Shown here: positions 24,151 through 32,187 of the stretch, piece by piece
Numbering within the stretch: the stretch's first letter is position 1
Layout: each line of letters opens with the position of its first letter
Source: Vreelandella salicampi
GTDB taxonomy: Bacteria; Pseudomonadota; Gammaproteobacteria; Pseudomonadales; Halomonadaceae
Assembly (NCBI RefSeq): GCF_013415105.1
Contig: NZ_JACCDF010000013.1
Coordinates: 1-64,000, forward strand
Direction: 5' to 3'
DNA: 64,000 bases
Program-made: the position numbers and the translations under genes
The notes under the pieces: generated by a model
Seen by the model: the letters and a program-made list of their open reading frames with translations, nothing else
Told to the model about the DNA's origin: nothing
Databases searched by the model: none

Positions 24151-24723
24151 ATGGCGACATGCTTGTTCCATGTGACCGGGCCGGTGCAGGCCTACCAGAT
24201 CGCGAAGGCGGGCCGGTATGTCCCGTTCTCGGTTGACCCGATGAACACGGATGCCTGCCTGAACCTGTATGCCACGGTGGTGCGCGGCAAGCCCGCCGCC
24301 CAGGCCCCGGATGGCCAGCAGGTGGAGGCAGCTGGCGCGGCCCTGGTGGTCGAGTGGGATGGCCCCGAGGAGGTGCTGTCGACCTGGCAAACCGTGCCCA
24401 AGCCCAATGTGCTCTACCACCAGCCCTGGGACCAGTACAAGCACGCTGACCCCCTGGAGGAGCCGGAAGCCTACTACCGGAGTCTCGTCGCGGCCGGCAC
24501 CGATCACCATCTCAAGATTGTGGGCTTCAAGCTGGACGAGGAGACCGTGGAGGAGGCCTGGGTAGCCGGTGACCTGCCCGACGAGATGATGGGGCTCTGG
24601 CGTTTCGTCCCGAAGGCGCTCAGGCGTCTCAAGTCCGACCGGGGGATCAAGCGCATCTACGCGGCCATGCAAGGTGCCATCGGTGGTGGTGATAACGGCC
24701 GGACCCTGGTGGTGGATGGGTAG
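24151..24723 (+). CDS. Hypothetical protein
   Basis: 190 aa, soluble, acidic, no signal peptide. GAGGAGAAC precedes the ATG. Scattered aromatic residues (YHQPWDQYKHADP, EEPEAYYRSL) and a basic C-terminal portion (KALRRLKSDRGIKRIY) are the only features. It ends the overlapping orphan run; the next gene follows after 138 bp. Confidence 0.5.
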   Translation: MATCLFHVTGPVQAYQIAKAGRYVPFSVDPMNTDACLNLYATVVRGKPAAQAPDGQQVEAAGAALVVEWDGPEEVLSTWQTVPKPNVLYHQPWDQYKHADPLEEPEAYYRSLVAAGTDHHLKIVGFKLDEETVEEAWVAGDLPDEMMGLWRFVPKALRRLKSDRGIKRIYAAMQGAIGGGDNGRTLVVDG

Positions 24724-24861
24724 AACGAATCATGGAGCCCCTACCGGAGAGGCCTCTGTGACGTGCCCGGAGCTTCCCCGGGTGACAGCTGAGGGTGACC
24801 CACCCTCGGATAACAGAAGGGCGTGAGGCGCCCACACAACCTGAATAGAAGGGATGACACT

Positions 24862-25377
24862 ATGCGAAAGCGGAACCTGATTGCCCTGCTGCCGGCCGCG
24901 GCGATGCTGACCCTCGCCGGCTGTGGCGGTGACAGCGCCGTGATCTCTGACCTCAAGGAGAAGACCTTTCCGGTGGGCTCCTCGCTGACCTATGAGCAGG
25001 CTCTGGATCGCCGGGCCGTGTGCGCCAGCACGAGCTGGGAGGTGATCGAGGACAGCCGTGGTCGTGAGGTGGTGCGGTACGAGTGCGACCTCGAGGGGGT
25101 CGACGGCTTCAATGAGCAGTTCGTCGCAGAGAGCAGCCTGCCCGAGGAGGAGCTGTCTCTGCTGAGTGGCGCCACCCATATCGTGGAGTGGTTCCACAAC
25201 GAGGGTGAGTACGAGATGAAGGATACCCGCGTCGACTTCCACACCGAAGGCGAGCCCGATGAGACCCTGGAGATGAACCAGCGGATCTCCTACAAGATCG
25301 CCGTTACTGACGAGATTACCGGGCTACGCGAGCTTCTGGCGGTCTCCAGCGAGCTGCAATCCCCCTGGGGCTGGTAA
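24862..25377 (+). CDS. Lipoprotein, unknown function
   Basis: 171 aa from ATG 24862 (AGAAGGGAT upstream). A type II signal peptide is clear: MRKRN, hydrophobic LIALLPAAAMLTLAGC with the lipobox LAGC at about residues 17-20. The mature part is acidic (EGEYEMKDTRVDFHTEGEPDETLEMNQRI) and has two further cysteines. Envelope-localised, perhaps in surface or entry exclusion as some plasmid lipoproteins are, but that is inference. A terminator follows at 25406. Confidence 0.65.
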   Translation: MRKRNLIALLPAAAMLTLAGCGGDSAVISDLKEKTFPVGSSLTYEQALDRRAVCASTSWEVIEDSRGREVVRYECDLEGVDGFNEQFVAESSLPEEELSLLSGATHIVEWFHNEGEYEMKDTRVDFHTEGEPDETLEMNQRISYKIAVTDEITGLRELLAVSSELQSPWGW

Positions 25378-25405
25378 GCCGCAGGCTCCACCCCACAAGC
25401 TGAAA

Positions 25406-25436
25406 GGCCCCCAGGATCACTCCCGGGGGCCTTTTT
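25406..25436. terminator. Intrinsic terminator, bidirectional
   Basis: GGCCCCC/GGGGGCC stem with a 12-base loop and five T residues on the plus side, AAA on the other. It separates the lipoprotein gene from the convergent membrane-protein gene whose stop is at 25436. Confidence 0.85.
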
Positions 25437-25903
25437 CATAGGTCGTTTGTCGATCTGTAGGTGCCATGGCGGATAGCCCTTGCCGATGGGTAACCGCTGT
25501 AGTCGATCCCTGTCGGGGAGCCATCACCGCTATACACGTCATAGTTGCCGAGATAGGACTTCTTGCTGGCGCCAGCAGCCGGCTTGTAGGCGACGACGAT
25601 GAGAGACCAGACAGCGAGGAAGGCGATGATCCCCCAGCCAAGCCAGCCTAGCTGGGTGAGGCCAAGCGGCGGGAAGGTGTATGTCAGCGTGCCCAGCATG
25701 GCGATCCAGAAGAGGGTGGCCGCCCACTTGCTGTAGTGAATGACCTTGGCGATGGCCAAAAAGCCGCAGATGAACGCGGCGACCCCGAGAACCAGCGCCA
25801 TCAACGTCATGCCCGTATCGTGGCTCGAAGCGAAGCCCCAAGAGGCCCAGGAGAGGCCGCCGAAACCGGCTGCGCAGAGGAGGAGCTTGATGATGAGTTC
25901 CAT
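25436..25903 (-). CDS. Multi-span membrane protein
   Basis: 155 aa with four likely membrane spans (residues 4-24, 31-53, 61-78 and 83-106), then a soluble tail rich in Tyr, Gly and Ser (KKSYLGNYDVYSGDGSPTGIDYSGYPSARAIRHG). The short loops and small size resemble entry-exclusion or phage-type membrane proteins, but no family is recognised. The gene is monocistronic between a terminator and a gap of about 100 bp. Confidence 0.55.
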   Translation of the reverse strand: MELIIKLLLCAAGFGGLSWASWGFASSHDTGMTLMALVLGVAAFICGFLAIAKVIHYSKWAATLFWIAMLGTLTYTFPPLGLTQLGWLGWGIIAFLAVWSLIVVAYKPAAGASKKSYLGNYDVYSGDGSPTGIDYSGYPSARAIRHGTYRSTNDL

Positions 25904-26004
25904 GGCGAGTGTCCCGTGTTCTTGTCCAGGCCAGTGATCCGATCATACCTACTTTCATGAGGACGCAAGCGCCTGCTGACGCGGAGCCCTCTCGCTGGCG
26001 TCGA

Positions 26005-26544
26005 TCACTCCTCAGCGGTGGCCAAGCCAGCCTCGATGCTGCGCTGGGCGCGGCGCCGAAGGAAGGGCTGCGCCTGAGTGGCACCCTCGAGCCAGGCGGC
26101 ATAGTGGTCGAGCATGTCCACCGCCCCGTCAGCGTCTGTCTCGATGTCGGCGATGATCGAGCAAACCGCCAGCGTCTGAGCCAGGGAGCTGCTGCCGGCC
26201 ACGATCGCCCGCTCCTGCGCCAGCATCTCCTCCACGGTCGTTGCCTCGCTGGGCTCTTTCTCCGGGACGGCGGCCCGGACCAGATCCGCGACCTCGCTAC
26301 CGAATACCTCGCGAATGTCCTCGATCATGGTGGCTGTGCGCTCGACAGCGGGCAGCAGCCAGGCCGCGGCCCGGGTCTCAGGCGAGGACAGGTTGGCCTG
26401 CTCGAGCAGCCGAAGCACTGCCCTGGGATGGGAGTTCTCCTCGAGGCCCGCCAGATTGGGGCGAATCTCTGATCCGGCATAGGCGCCGCGAGTGAACAGC
26501 CGGGCCTGAGCCTCGAGGGAGGCTGAGTCGATAGTCCAGCTCAT
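26005..26544 (-). CDS. Degenerate HD-domain (SpoT/RelA hydrolase-like) protein
   Basis: 179 aa. The order HPRAVLRLLEQA (about 40-51), AAWLLPAVERTATMIEDIREVFGSEVADLV (60-89) and a later SLAQTLAVCSIIADIETDADGA follows the HD domain of SpoT/MESH1 hydrolases (HPxxVA, LLHDVVEDT, D...K.AD). The central HD pair is replaced (LLPAVERTA), so metal binding and pyrophosphohydrolysis are unlikely. It may bind a nucleotide or act as a decoy or regulator (inference). Alternatively the likeness is only helical. Monocistronic, with the palindrome at 26621 upstream of its start. Confidence 0.5.
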   Translation of the reverse strand: MSWTIDSASLEAQARLFTRGAYAGSEIRPNLAGLEENSHPRAVLRLLEQANLSSPETRAAAWLLPAVERTATMIEDIREVFGSEVADLVRAAVPEKEPSEATTVEEMLAQERAIVAGSSSLAQTLAVCSIIADIETDADGAVDMLDHYAAWLEGATQAQPFLRRRAQRSIEAGLATAEE

Positions 26545-26620
26545 GGGATTGTCTCCGGTTGGTCGCTTGATCCGTGTGCCTGGAGTTTACCTGCTGGCGC
26601 CAGGTCACCGCTCAGTGACG

Positions 26621-26636
26621 ATTTCGCATGCGAAAC
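26621..26636. promoter_or_regulatory. ATTTCGCATGCGAAAC palindrome, copy 2
   Basis: Fourteen of its bases form the same palindrome as the other three copies. Here it is intergenic, between the end of the PP-loop gene and the start of the HD-like gene, about 80 bp from that start, a place suited to a repressor or a ParB-like binder. Confidence 0.6.
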
Positions 26637-26671
26637 TGAGGCCCCGGGCTGCCCCGGGGCCAGTTGGTGGG

Positions 26672-28315
26672 TTATCCCACCATCGCCAGCTGGAATTCAT
26701 TGCTGGCCAGCTCAGGGCGGCCACCGTGGAAGGCCCACTGCATGACGCCTTCCTCGCGCAGCCGGGCGACCGCGGTGAGGCGGCGATCCAGCTCGCCACG
26801 GCGGCTGGCCGGGATGCTGACCACGCCACGCATGAGCAGCGAGTTGGCCACGCTCTCCGGGGCCTTCTCGGTGTCGGCCGCCAGCATGTCGCCCTCGATG
26901 CTCAGCATCTCCATGGCGCCCTCGGGGTCAACCTCGAGGCGAGAGCCGGTGGCCACCGTGACGCCAGCATGGGCCATGAGCGGGGTGGTGACAGAGCCCA
27001 GGGTCTCCCCTTCCAAGGGGTGCAGTGATTGGCCGCCTGCCTGAGCCGGGGCTGCGGTGCTGGCGCTGGGAATGGGGAAGCGCTTGCCCTGGTGGTGGAC
27101 TTCGACCCAGGCGCGGGTGGCCTCCCACGGGCGCACCTGGATGCCACGGATTGCCCAGTTCCACTCGATCGCGACCAGCTCCTGCGGGGTGATGATCTGG
27201 AAGGCCGGGTTGTCAGAGCGCTCCATCTCCTCGGCGTCGAGGGTCAGGCAGGCCCGCAGCAGGTCCAGCAAGACTCGGCCGCTATAGCCAGCAGCGCTGA
27301 TATTGATGTCGCCACCGTCTTTGATGTCGGTGCCGATGAAGTTCCGGGCGCCCACGTCATGACGCAGTGAGACGATGTACTGGCGCAGCGCCAGCAGCGG
27401 CGCCATCTCCGGGTTGTCCTTGGCCATGTTGGTGAGGCTTTCGTCAGACTTGCCGGCATACGGGCACGCCCAGCAGCCGGTGCGAGCGCCGCACGGGGTC
27501 CGCTTGCCGCTGTCGCCGACGATGGAGCACTCGCCGTTGGCGCTGTTGTAGACCTCCAGCACGTCCGCCAGAGAGGTGGCGTAGCTCGGGAAAGGCCCTC
27601 CCTGTCCAAAGGGCTGGGCGAACAGGATGTAGTCCCACACGTCGCTGGTCGTCCAATCGGCAATGGGGTAAGCCAGCAGGCGCCCCTGGTGATCCACCAC
27701 GCCGCTCCCGGCGCCCTGGTCGGCCATGTTCGCCGCACGGCGAGCGGACTCCTCGAACCGGCTGCCCAGCAGAGTCACCTGACGCACTCCCTTGGGAAGG
27801 GACTTGGCATGCTGGCGCTTGAGCGTGTCGATCGGCTTGATCTTCCAGTCGACAGAGCAGTATTGGCTCTGCCCTTCGCTGGGCCAGGCCATTTGGCGGC
27901 GGCCACCCAGGACGCTCACCTGCCAGCTCTCGGCCAGGCTCGGCAAGGCCCACTGTGCCTTCAGGGGGATGGCGTGCTCGGCGCAGAACGTCCGCATGGC
28001 TCGCAGATGGCTGCCGACATGGCGCTCGATCACGGGGTTCTCGATGCCGGTGTTGGAGGTCACGGCCATGTGCTCGATGTCTGCACTCAGCTTCCCTTCC
28101 TGCGCCAGCTCGGCCAGGGCCGCCAGCGCGAGGCTGGTGACCACGGTGGAGTCCTTGCCGCCCGAATAGGCGATCAGCAGTGAGGTGGGTTGCTCGGTGA
28201 CGATCGCCTTGAGGAGGTCGATAGCCTGACGCGCCCGCTGGGGCAGCGGCGCCGCGGTCGGCTCGAAAGTGGTCGGTGCTGCGGTTTCGGTGTCCAGGTT
28301 GATCGCCAGGTTCAT
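26672..28315 (-). CDS. PP-loop ATPase, phosphoadenosine phosphosulfate reductase/DndC-like
   Basis: 547 aa. The PP-loop SGGKDST is at residues 51-57, followed by EHMAVTSNTGIENP. A cysteine set near residues 265-300 (CGARTGCWACPYAGKSDESL, with CSIVGDS before it) matches the Fe-S-type region of DndC-like sulfurtransferases rather than PAPS reductase proper. DndC supplies sulfur for DNA phosphorothioation together with DndA, B, D and E; none of these lies nearby, so the partner is missing or a different process (tRNA or nucleotide thiolation) is involved. Similar stand-alone genes are known on conjugative elements. The last 170 residues have no recognised domain. Confidence 0.75.
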   Translation of the reverse strand: MNLAINLDTETAAPTTFEPTAAPLPQRARQAIDLLKAIVTEQPTSLLIAYSGGKDSTVVTSLALAALAELAQEGKLSADIEHMAVTSNTGIENPVIERHVGSHLRAMRTFCAEHAIPLKAQWALPSLAESWQVSVLGGRRQMAWPSEGQSQYCSVDWKIKPIDTLKRQHAKSLPKGVRQVTLLGSRFEESARRAANMADQGAGSGVVDHQGRLLAYPIADWTTSDVWDYILFAQPFGQGGPFPSYATSLADVLEVYNSANGECSIVGDSGKRTPCGARTGCWACPYAGKSDESLTNMAKDNPEMAPLLALRQYIVSLRHDVGARNFIGTDIKDGGDINISAAGYSGRVLLDLLRACLTLDAEEMERSDNPAFQIITPQELVAIEWNWAIRGIQVRPWEATRAWVEVHHQGKRFPIPSASTAAPAQAGGQSLHPLEGETLGSVTTPLMAHAGVTVATGSRLEVDPEGAMEMLSIEGDMLAADTEKAPESVANSLLMRGVVSIPASRRGELDRRLTAVARLREEGVMQWAFHGGRPELASNEFQLAMVG

Positions 28316-28368
28316 GGTCTACTCCCTTCCCTTGTCGTTGTTCGGCTCGTGCGATGCGTGGTCGTGCT

Positions 28369-28605
28369 TCAGGCGCTGGCGCCTTGATGGACCTGGCCGA
28401 CCAGCCGCGCCCCATCGGCGCTGTATTCGATGACGCCGACTTGCTCGTGAGGACGAGCACGGCGGGCCATCTTCTCGGCCTCGCGCTCGGCGACTTCCTG
28501 CACCGGGTAGGTCTGCGTTGAGATCGGCATCCACTGGTTCCCGGGCTCGCTCTGGCTGGAGAGGCCGGCGACGACATAGAGCGGGTGCATGATGTTGAGC
28601 TTCAT
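28369..28605 (-). CDS. Hypothetical protein
   Basis: 78 aa, soluble. A central basic helix (VQEVAEREAEKMARRARPH) is followed by a hydrophobic strand-rich tail (GVIEYSADGARLVGQVHQG). It lies 50 bp upstream of the PP-loop gene and downstream of the gene at 28639 on the same strand, so the three may share the KorA-type promoter at 28926. No family recognised. Confidence 0.5.
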   Translation of the reverse strand: MKLNIMHPLYVVAGLSSQSEPGNQWMPISTQTYPVQEVAEREAEKMARRARPHEQVGVIEYSADGARLVGQVHQGASA

Positions 28606-28638
28606 GGGGCTTCCTCACGTTTGGATGTTGGTAGCTGG

Positions 28639-28866
28639 TTACAGGCGTTTCACGATGTCGTTGGGCGTCTCAGAGGTGGCCATGATTCTTCCGGTCTTGT
28701 GCCACCGCTCGGCGGTGCCGCAGCTGGCATAGCGCCCAGTGCAGTTGAAGTCGTGCCGGCTGGAAACCCGCTCGACCAGGACGCGCTCTCCGGCCCGGGT
28801 CAGGTAGTGGCCGGGCTCGACCACGATGGTGGGAAGAGAGAACAGGGGGATGAAGTAGGTCGTCAT
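28639..28866 (-). CDS. Hypothetical protein under the KorA-type operator
   Basis: 75 aa. Sequence such as TYFIPLFSLPTIVVEPGHYLTRAGERVLVERVSSRHDFNCTGRYASCG suggests a small beta-rich protein with two cysteines. The first gene downstream of the leftward promoter whose spacer is filled by the operator palindrome at 28931-28947. No family recognised. Confidence 0.5.
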   Translation of the reverse strand: MTTYFIPLFSLPTIVVEPGHYLTRAGERVLVERVSSRHDFNCTGRYASCGTAERWHKTGRIMATSETPNDIVKRL

Positions 28867-28925
28867 CGATGCTCGTCCTGTGTTGGCGCTATTCGGGAGG
28901 CCCTGGCCTCCACCTGATGACTGTT

Positions 28926-28954
28926 ATTCTAGTGTGCAATGCACACTTTTTCAA
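28926..28954 (-). promoter_or_regulatory. Leftward promoter with KorA-like operator in the spacer
   Basis: On the minus strand -35 TTGAAA (28949-28954) and -10 TAGAAT (28926-28931) are separated by exactly 17 bp, and this spacer is the palindrome AAGTGTGCATTGCACAC. A repressor bound there would block RNA polymerase. The same palindrome recurs at 29052 and 62679, the last near the KorA-like gene. Confidence 0.75.
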
Positions 28955-29043
28955 GGAGGGCGCACACTTTTTTTGCCGGAAAGAAGATAGGTTTCCGATG
29001 TTCATGAATATCTATCAGGCGCTATCGTGGGGATGGGGCACAC

Positions 29044-29070
29044 TTGCAAAGGTGTGCATTGCACATATAA
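29044..29070 (+). promoter_or_regulatory. Rightward promoter with KorA-like operator in the spacer
   Basis: -35 TTGCAA, operator GTGTGCATTGCACAT at 29052-29066, then -10 TATAAC. It drives the gene at 29109, so the two operators make a back-to-back pair under one regulator. Confidence 0.7.
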
Positions 29071-29108
29071 CATTCGCGTTATGTTCAAGCCGTGCAACCG
29101 GAGGCTAT

Positions 29109-29390
29109 ATGTCGGGTGAAGAGATGCGTGACCGCCAGCTGGCGACGATCAAGGGCCACGCCGAAATTCAGCGCCTCATCCGCGACAACGAGGAGGTCGC
29201 TCAGCTCGATCCTTGGACGACTATCGAGATTCATCAGGCTGTCGACCGCCTCGTAGGGATCGACCTCGATCTGAACGACCGAGAACTATTCGGCGAACTG
29301 CTGGCGCACTTCAACGCTGAGGAGGCCCAGGAGCCCGCGCCCGGGTCGGCGCTGGATCGTGCCCGCCAGCGCTGGGGGCTTGAGGCGTGA
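29109..29390 (+). CDS. Hypothetical protein under the KorA-type operator
   Basis: 93 aa from ATG 29109, after GGAGGCTAT. An upstream in-frame start at 28869 would cross both operators and is rejected. Acidic and helical (MSGEEMRDRQLATIKGHAEIQRLIRDNEEVAQLD, then LGIDLDLNDRELFGELLAHFNAEEA-type helices). No family recognised. First gene after the rightward KorA-controlled promoter. Confidence 0.6.
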   Translation: MSGEEMRDRQLATIKGHAEIQRLIRDNEEVAQLDPWTTIEIHQAVDRLVGIDLDLNDRELFGELLAHFNAEEAQEPAPGSALDRARQRWGLEA

Positions 29391-29477
29391 CCCTTCCCTG
29401 GCGTCAGCAGAATGTCGCAGGCGCCTCCATGAACCTGGCCACTCGCCGAGGTGGGCGGCCCTGAGTGAGAGACGTAG

Positions 29478-29735
29478 ATGAGCAAATCGGAGACATCGAC
29501 CACATCGAACAACGAGGCCTTGCGCCAGCTCATGGAGCGCCATGGGCTGAAGCAAGAGCATGTCGCGACCCTGACGGGCTACAGCGTCGAGACGGTGAAG
29601 GGCTGGTTTGCCTCACCGGAGTCGACCCGCTATCGCACGGTGCGTAAGCCGGTACTGGAATCTGTGCGTCGGGCTATCGAGCTGGGCGAGCACTACAACC
29701 TGGAAGGTGTGAAGATCCCCAAGCCGAAGTCGTGA
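29478..29735 (+). CDS. Small HTH protein
   Basis: 85 aa. A Cro/CI-like or transposase-type HTH is visible in ALRQLMERHGLKQEHVATLTGYSVETVKGWFASPES (about 14-48), followed by a basic linker and a helix. It may regulate the local cluster. GAGAGACGTAG lies before the ATG. It follows the gene at 29109 with a gap of 87 bp. Confidence 0.6.
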   Translation: MSKSETSTTSNNEALRQLMERHGLKQEHVATLTGYSVETVKGWFASPESTRYRTVRKPVLESVRRAIELGEHYNLEGVKIPKPKS

Positions 29736-29769
29736 TGGGGAGGGGCTGAGAAGGCAAGGAGGTGTTGAG

Positions 29770-29994
29770 ATGGGAGCTGCGATCGCACATTACCACGTCA
29801 TGTCGGAGCAAGAGCTGCGGTGCGAGTGCATTCGCCTGGCAAGACGTGTAGCCCGCCTGGAAGACGAGAAGGCCCAGGCCATTGAGCGCCGGGACCACTG
29901 GTTCAGAGAGCGCGAGCACGAACTGGATGCGAACGAACGGTTGCGGCAGCGGTTAGCCACACAGGGCGGAGTCGAGGCGAGACGCCTCGGCTGA
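29770..29994 (+). CDS. Small coiled-coil protein
   Basis: 74 aa, almost entirely a heptad-rich coiled coil (LRCECIRLARRVARLEDEKAQAIERRDHWFREREHELDANERLRQRL). GGAGGTGTTGAG precedes the ATG. No family can be named from a coiled coil. Last gene of the small rightward cluster. Confidence 0.5.
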   Translation: MGAAIAHYHVMSEQELRCECIRLARRVARLEDEKAQAIERRDHWFREREHELDANERLRQRLATQGGVEARRLG

Positions 29995-30017
29995 TCAACG
30001 CCTCACCCTGCTGTGGC

Positions 30018-31511
30018 TCAGCGCCAGCGATGTGGTAGCTCTGGGATCAGCGCCAGCTGGTCAATCGGCCCAGGTCGCAGCTGGATCATGCCATGACTGG
30101 CTAGCTCGCCCAGGAACTCAGCGACCGCGCCGAGAGGCCTGGGGAGTTGTGCCAGCGCCAGTATTCCAGGGTCATCGGAGAGCACCCGGTAATACTGGGC
30201 AGTATTCAGCAGCTCTTCGGCAGCCAGGAGAGGTCTCGCGGGTCGATAGCCGAATTCCTTGATGCAGCGCTCAACGTCGAGAATGGACACCCACTCCTGC
30301 TTGCGGAGGTGACTATGGGTATAGACTTCCTCGAAGAAGGCAACCAGCTTCCACTCCTGAGGCGACACGTTGAACATCCAGTCATAGGCAATGGAAGTCG
30401 CCAGGGCGCGTGGGGTCTCGGTGACCTCCATCTTCGCCATAGCGCGGGGCACATGGCGACGTGCCATCGGTAGCGCCAATCGCTCCGGCACAGAGGCATG
30501 ACGCCATTGCGCCTCCAGATCCTGGCAAGCATTGAGGAGGTGCTGTGCTTTCCCGCGCATGCCGTCAAGGTCCAACTGGCTGCGCTCCTCTTCCCAGGCG
30601 AGTTGCTGGCGCTGCTTCTCCTCGGCCTCCCGGCGCTGCCTGGCCTCTGCCGCTTGTTGAAGTTCCCTTTGTGTTCGCTGGCGCCTCTCTTCTTCCTCCT
30701 GGCGGCGCTTCTTCTCGTCCTCCTGACGGCGCTTTTCGGCCGCCTCCTCCAGCTTCTGGTAGTGCGCCTCCATGCGGGCATAGTGTTCGCGGAGACGGCG
30801 ACCCTCCTCCTCGCGCTCCTGGCGAGCTTTCTCGATGCGAGCGTTTTCTCGGTCGATGGCTTGCTGGAGTCTGGGCTGTAGAGCGGCTTCGGCCGCAGCG
30901 AGCTTGGGGTTCACGATCCAGTAGGCGCGTCCCCGGTCATAAACGTAAGACTCCAGCTCGGCCGGTGTCACTGTCCGGGGGATGTCGCCTAAATCGATCT
31001 CGATGCACCGTAGTCCTCTCGCTTCCAGACGACGCAGCTTCTCATCATCGATGTAGTGCGTTACGGCGACCTCGATCAGGATCTCGTTTCCTGCCAGGGT
31101 CACAATGAGGTCTGGGCGTATGTCGCCCAGGTGGTGCTCCAGTTTGGCCCTGTCGACCGGCTGACGATCGCACCCCTTGAAGATGACCTTGGACTCCCTG
31201 ACCGAGTATCCCAGGCTGTCCTTACCCTCGAGTGATGCTTGCAAAAGAGGAACTGGAATCGCCAGGTTATCGGCAATCATCTGCTTTGCTGCGAGGTGAA
31301 TGCCGGTTTCGGCGCCTCCGGCGCAGGGCCGGTTCCCGCCTGAATGGGCGAAGTGGTGCCGGTTCACCTCTCCCATACGAGCCGTCAGTGGCGACTTGCA
31401 CTCAGGGCAGACGCAGCCGCAACGGCTCCCGCGTTCGCCTCGAGATAACTGGCTGACATGGACAAGGCGATCATCTCGCAGGCCATAGGGGATTTTGGCG
31501 TCGTAAGCCAT
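30018..31511 (-). CDS. CoiA-like nuclease-domain protein with long coiled coil
   Basis: 497 aa. The N-terminus resembles CoiA: a zinc-binding CGCVCPECKSPLTARMGEVNRHHFAH (about 32-57), then GIHLAAKQMIADNL, and a PD-(D/E)XK-like core RPDLIVTLAGNEILIEVAVTH (about 132-152), where D, E and the following residues could be catalytic. Residues 215-320 are a Glu/Arg/Gln coiled coil. The C-terminal 170 residues are helical and unassigned. CoiA acts in competence-linked recombination; related proteins on plasmids and islands have unproven roles. It appears monocistronic. Possible defence or DNA-processing enzyme (inference). Confidence 0.65.
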   Translation of the reverse strand: MAYDAKIPYGLRDDRLVHVSQLSRGERGSRCGCVCPECKSPLTARMGEVNRHHFAHSGGNRPCAGGAETGIHLAAKQMIADNLAIPVPLLQASLEGKDSLGYSVRESKVIFKGCDRQPVDRAKLEHHLGDIRPDLIVTLAGNEILIEVAVTHYIDDEKLRRLEARGLRCIEIDLGDIPRTVTPAELESYVYDRGRAYWIVNPKLAAAEAALQPRLQQAIDRENARIEKARQEREEEGRRLREHYARMEAHYQKLEEAAEKRRQEDEKKRRQEEEERRQRTQRELQQAAEARQRREAEEKQRQQLAWEEERSQLDLDGMRGKAQHLLNACQDLEAQWRHASVPERLALPMARRHVPRAMAKMEVTETPRALATSIAYDWMFNVSPQEWKLVAFFEEVYTHSHLRKQEWVSILDVERCIKEFGYRPARPLLAAEELLNTAQYYRVLSDDPGILALAQLPRPLGAVAEFLGELASHGMIQLRPGPIDQLALIPELPHRWR

Positions 31512-31665
31512 GGGCAGCTGGCGCCAGCAAAGCCGGCAATTCCTTCTTGGCCAGGGTGTGTGGGAGGACTGGTTAAGCGGCAGCTAGGGCAAAGCGGCCT
31601 TCTACTACTAGCCGCCTGCCTTAGCCATGGGAGGCAGGAGCCTCCCATCTGTCATTTCGGGGGCT

Positions 31666-32187
31666 CTACCCCGACAAGGACAGCATCAACACCATGGGGT
31701 CGAATGGCGTCTCGATGAATCCGTGACGTTTGTAAAACGCCGCCGCCTCTTCATCAAGCGCGTGGACCAGCAATGCACGCACCGCAACATGCTCAGCAGC
31801 AGCGAGGGCGCGATCGACCGCTTCGGCCAGAAGGTCGGCACCGAGCCCAATCCCTTGGCAGCGCTGGTCTACCGCCAGCCTGCCCAGCACTACCACGGGT
31901 ATTTCCGTGGGCATGTTGCGCTGCATCCTCTTGGGGGCGCTTTGGCGCATCACTGCCCCCGTGGCCAGCGATATATAGCCAGCCACCTGATCCCCGCTTT
32001 CATAACAGACCACATAGGTAACGGTCGCCCGACGCCTGGCGTTTTTCAATGCTCTCAACTTCAGGAAGTCATTGAGCGAGGGGCGGCCGCAGTCAAACTC
32101 AGATATATCATGGTGCTCCCCGAGTTTTTCGGGAGCCTTAATCTTTACGTCCAGCGTTTCTTTCGGTTCATCAGCTTCACTACACAT
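31666..32187 (-). CDS. GNAT acetyltransferase toxin, TacT-like
   Basis: 173 aa. The N-terminus (EHHDISEFDCGRPSLNDFLKLRAL) and the acetyl-CoA motif RLAVDQRCQGIGLGADLLAEAVDRAL (about 103-128), then VHALDEEAAAFYKRHGFI, match TacT/AtaT-type toxins, which acetylate aminoacyl-tRNA and stop translation. It overlaps the antitoxin gene upstream by 43 bp, the usual order for this family. A possible addiction module for the plasmid. It appears intact. Confidence 0.85.
   Translation of the reverse strand: MCSEADEPKETLDVKIKAPEKLGEHHDISEFDCGRPSLNDFLKLRALKNARRRATVTYVVCYESGDQVAGYISLATGAVMRQSAPKRMQRNMPTEIPVVVLGRLAVDQRCQGIGLGADLLAEAVDRALAAAEHVAVRALLVHALDEEAAAFYKRHGFIETPFDPMVLMLSLSG

Noticed and set aside
28869..29108. 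An earlier start for the gene at 29109
   Set aside because: It would run across both KorA-type operators and has no ribosome site, whereas ATG 29109 follows GGAGG.
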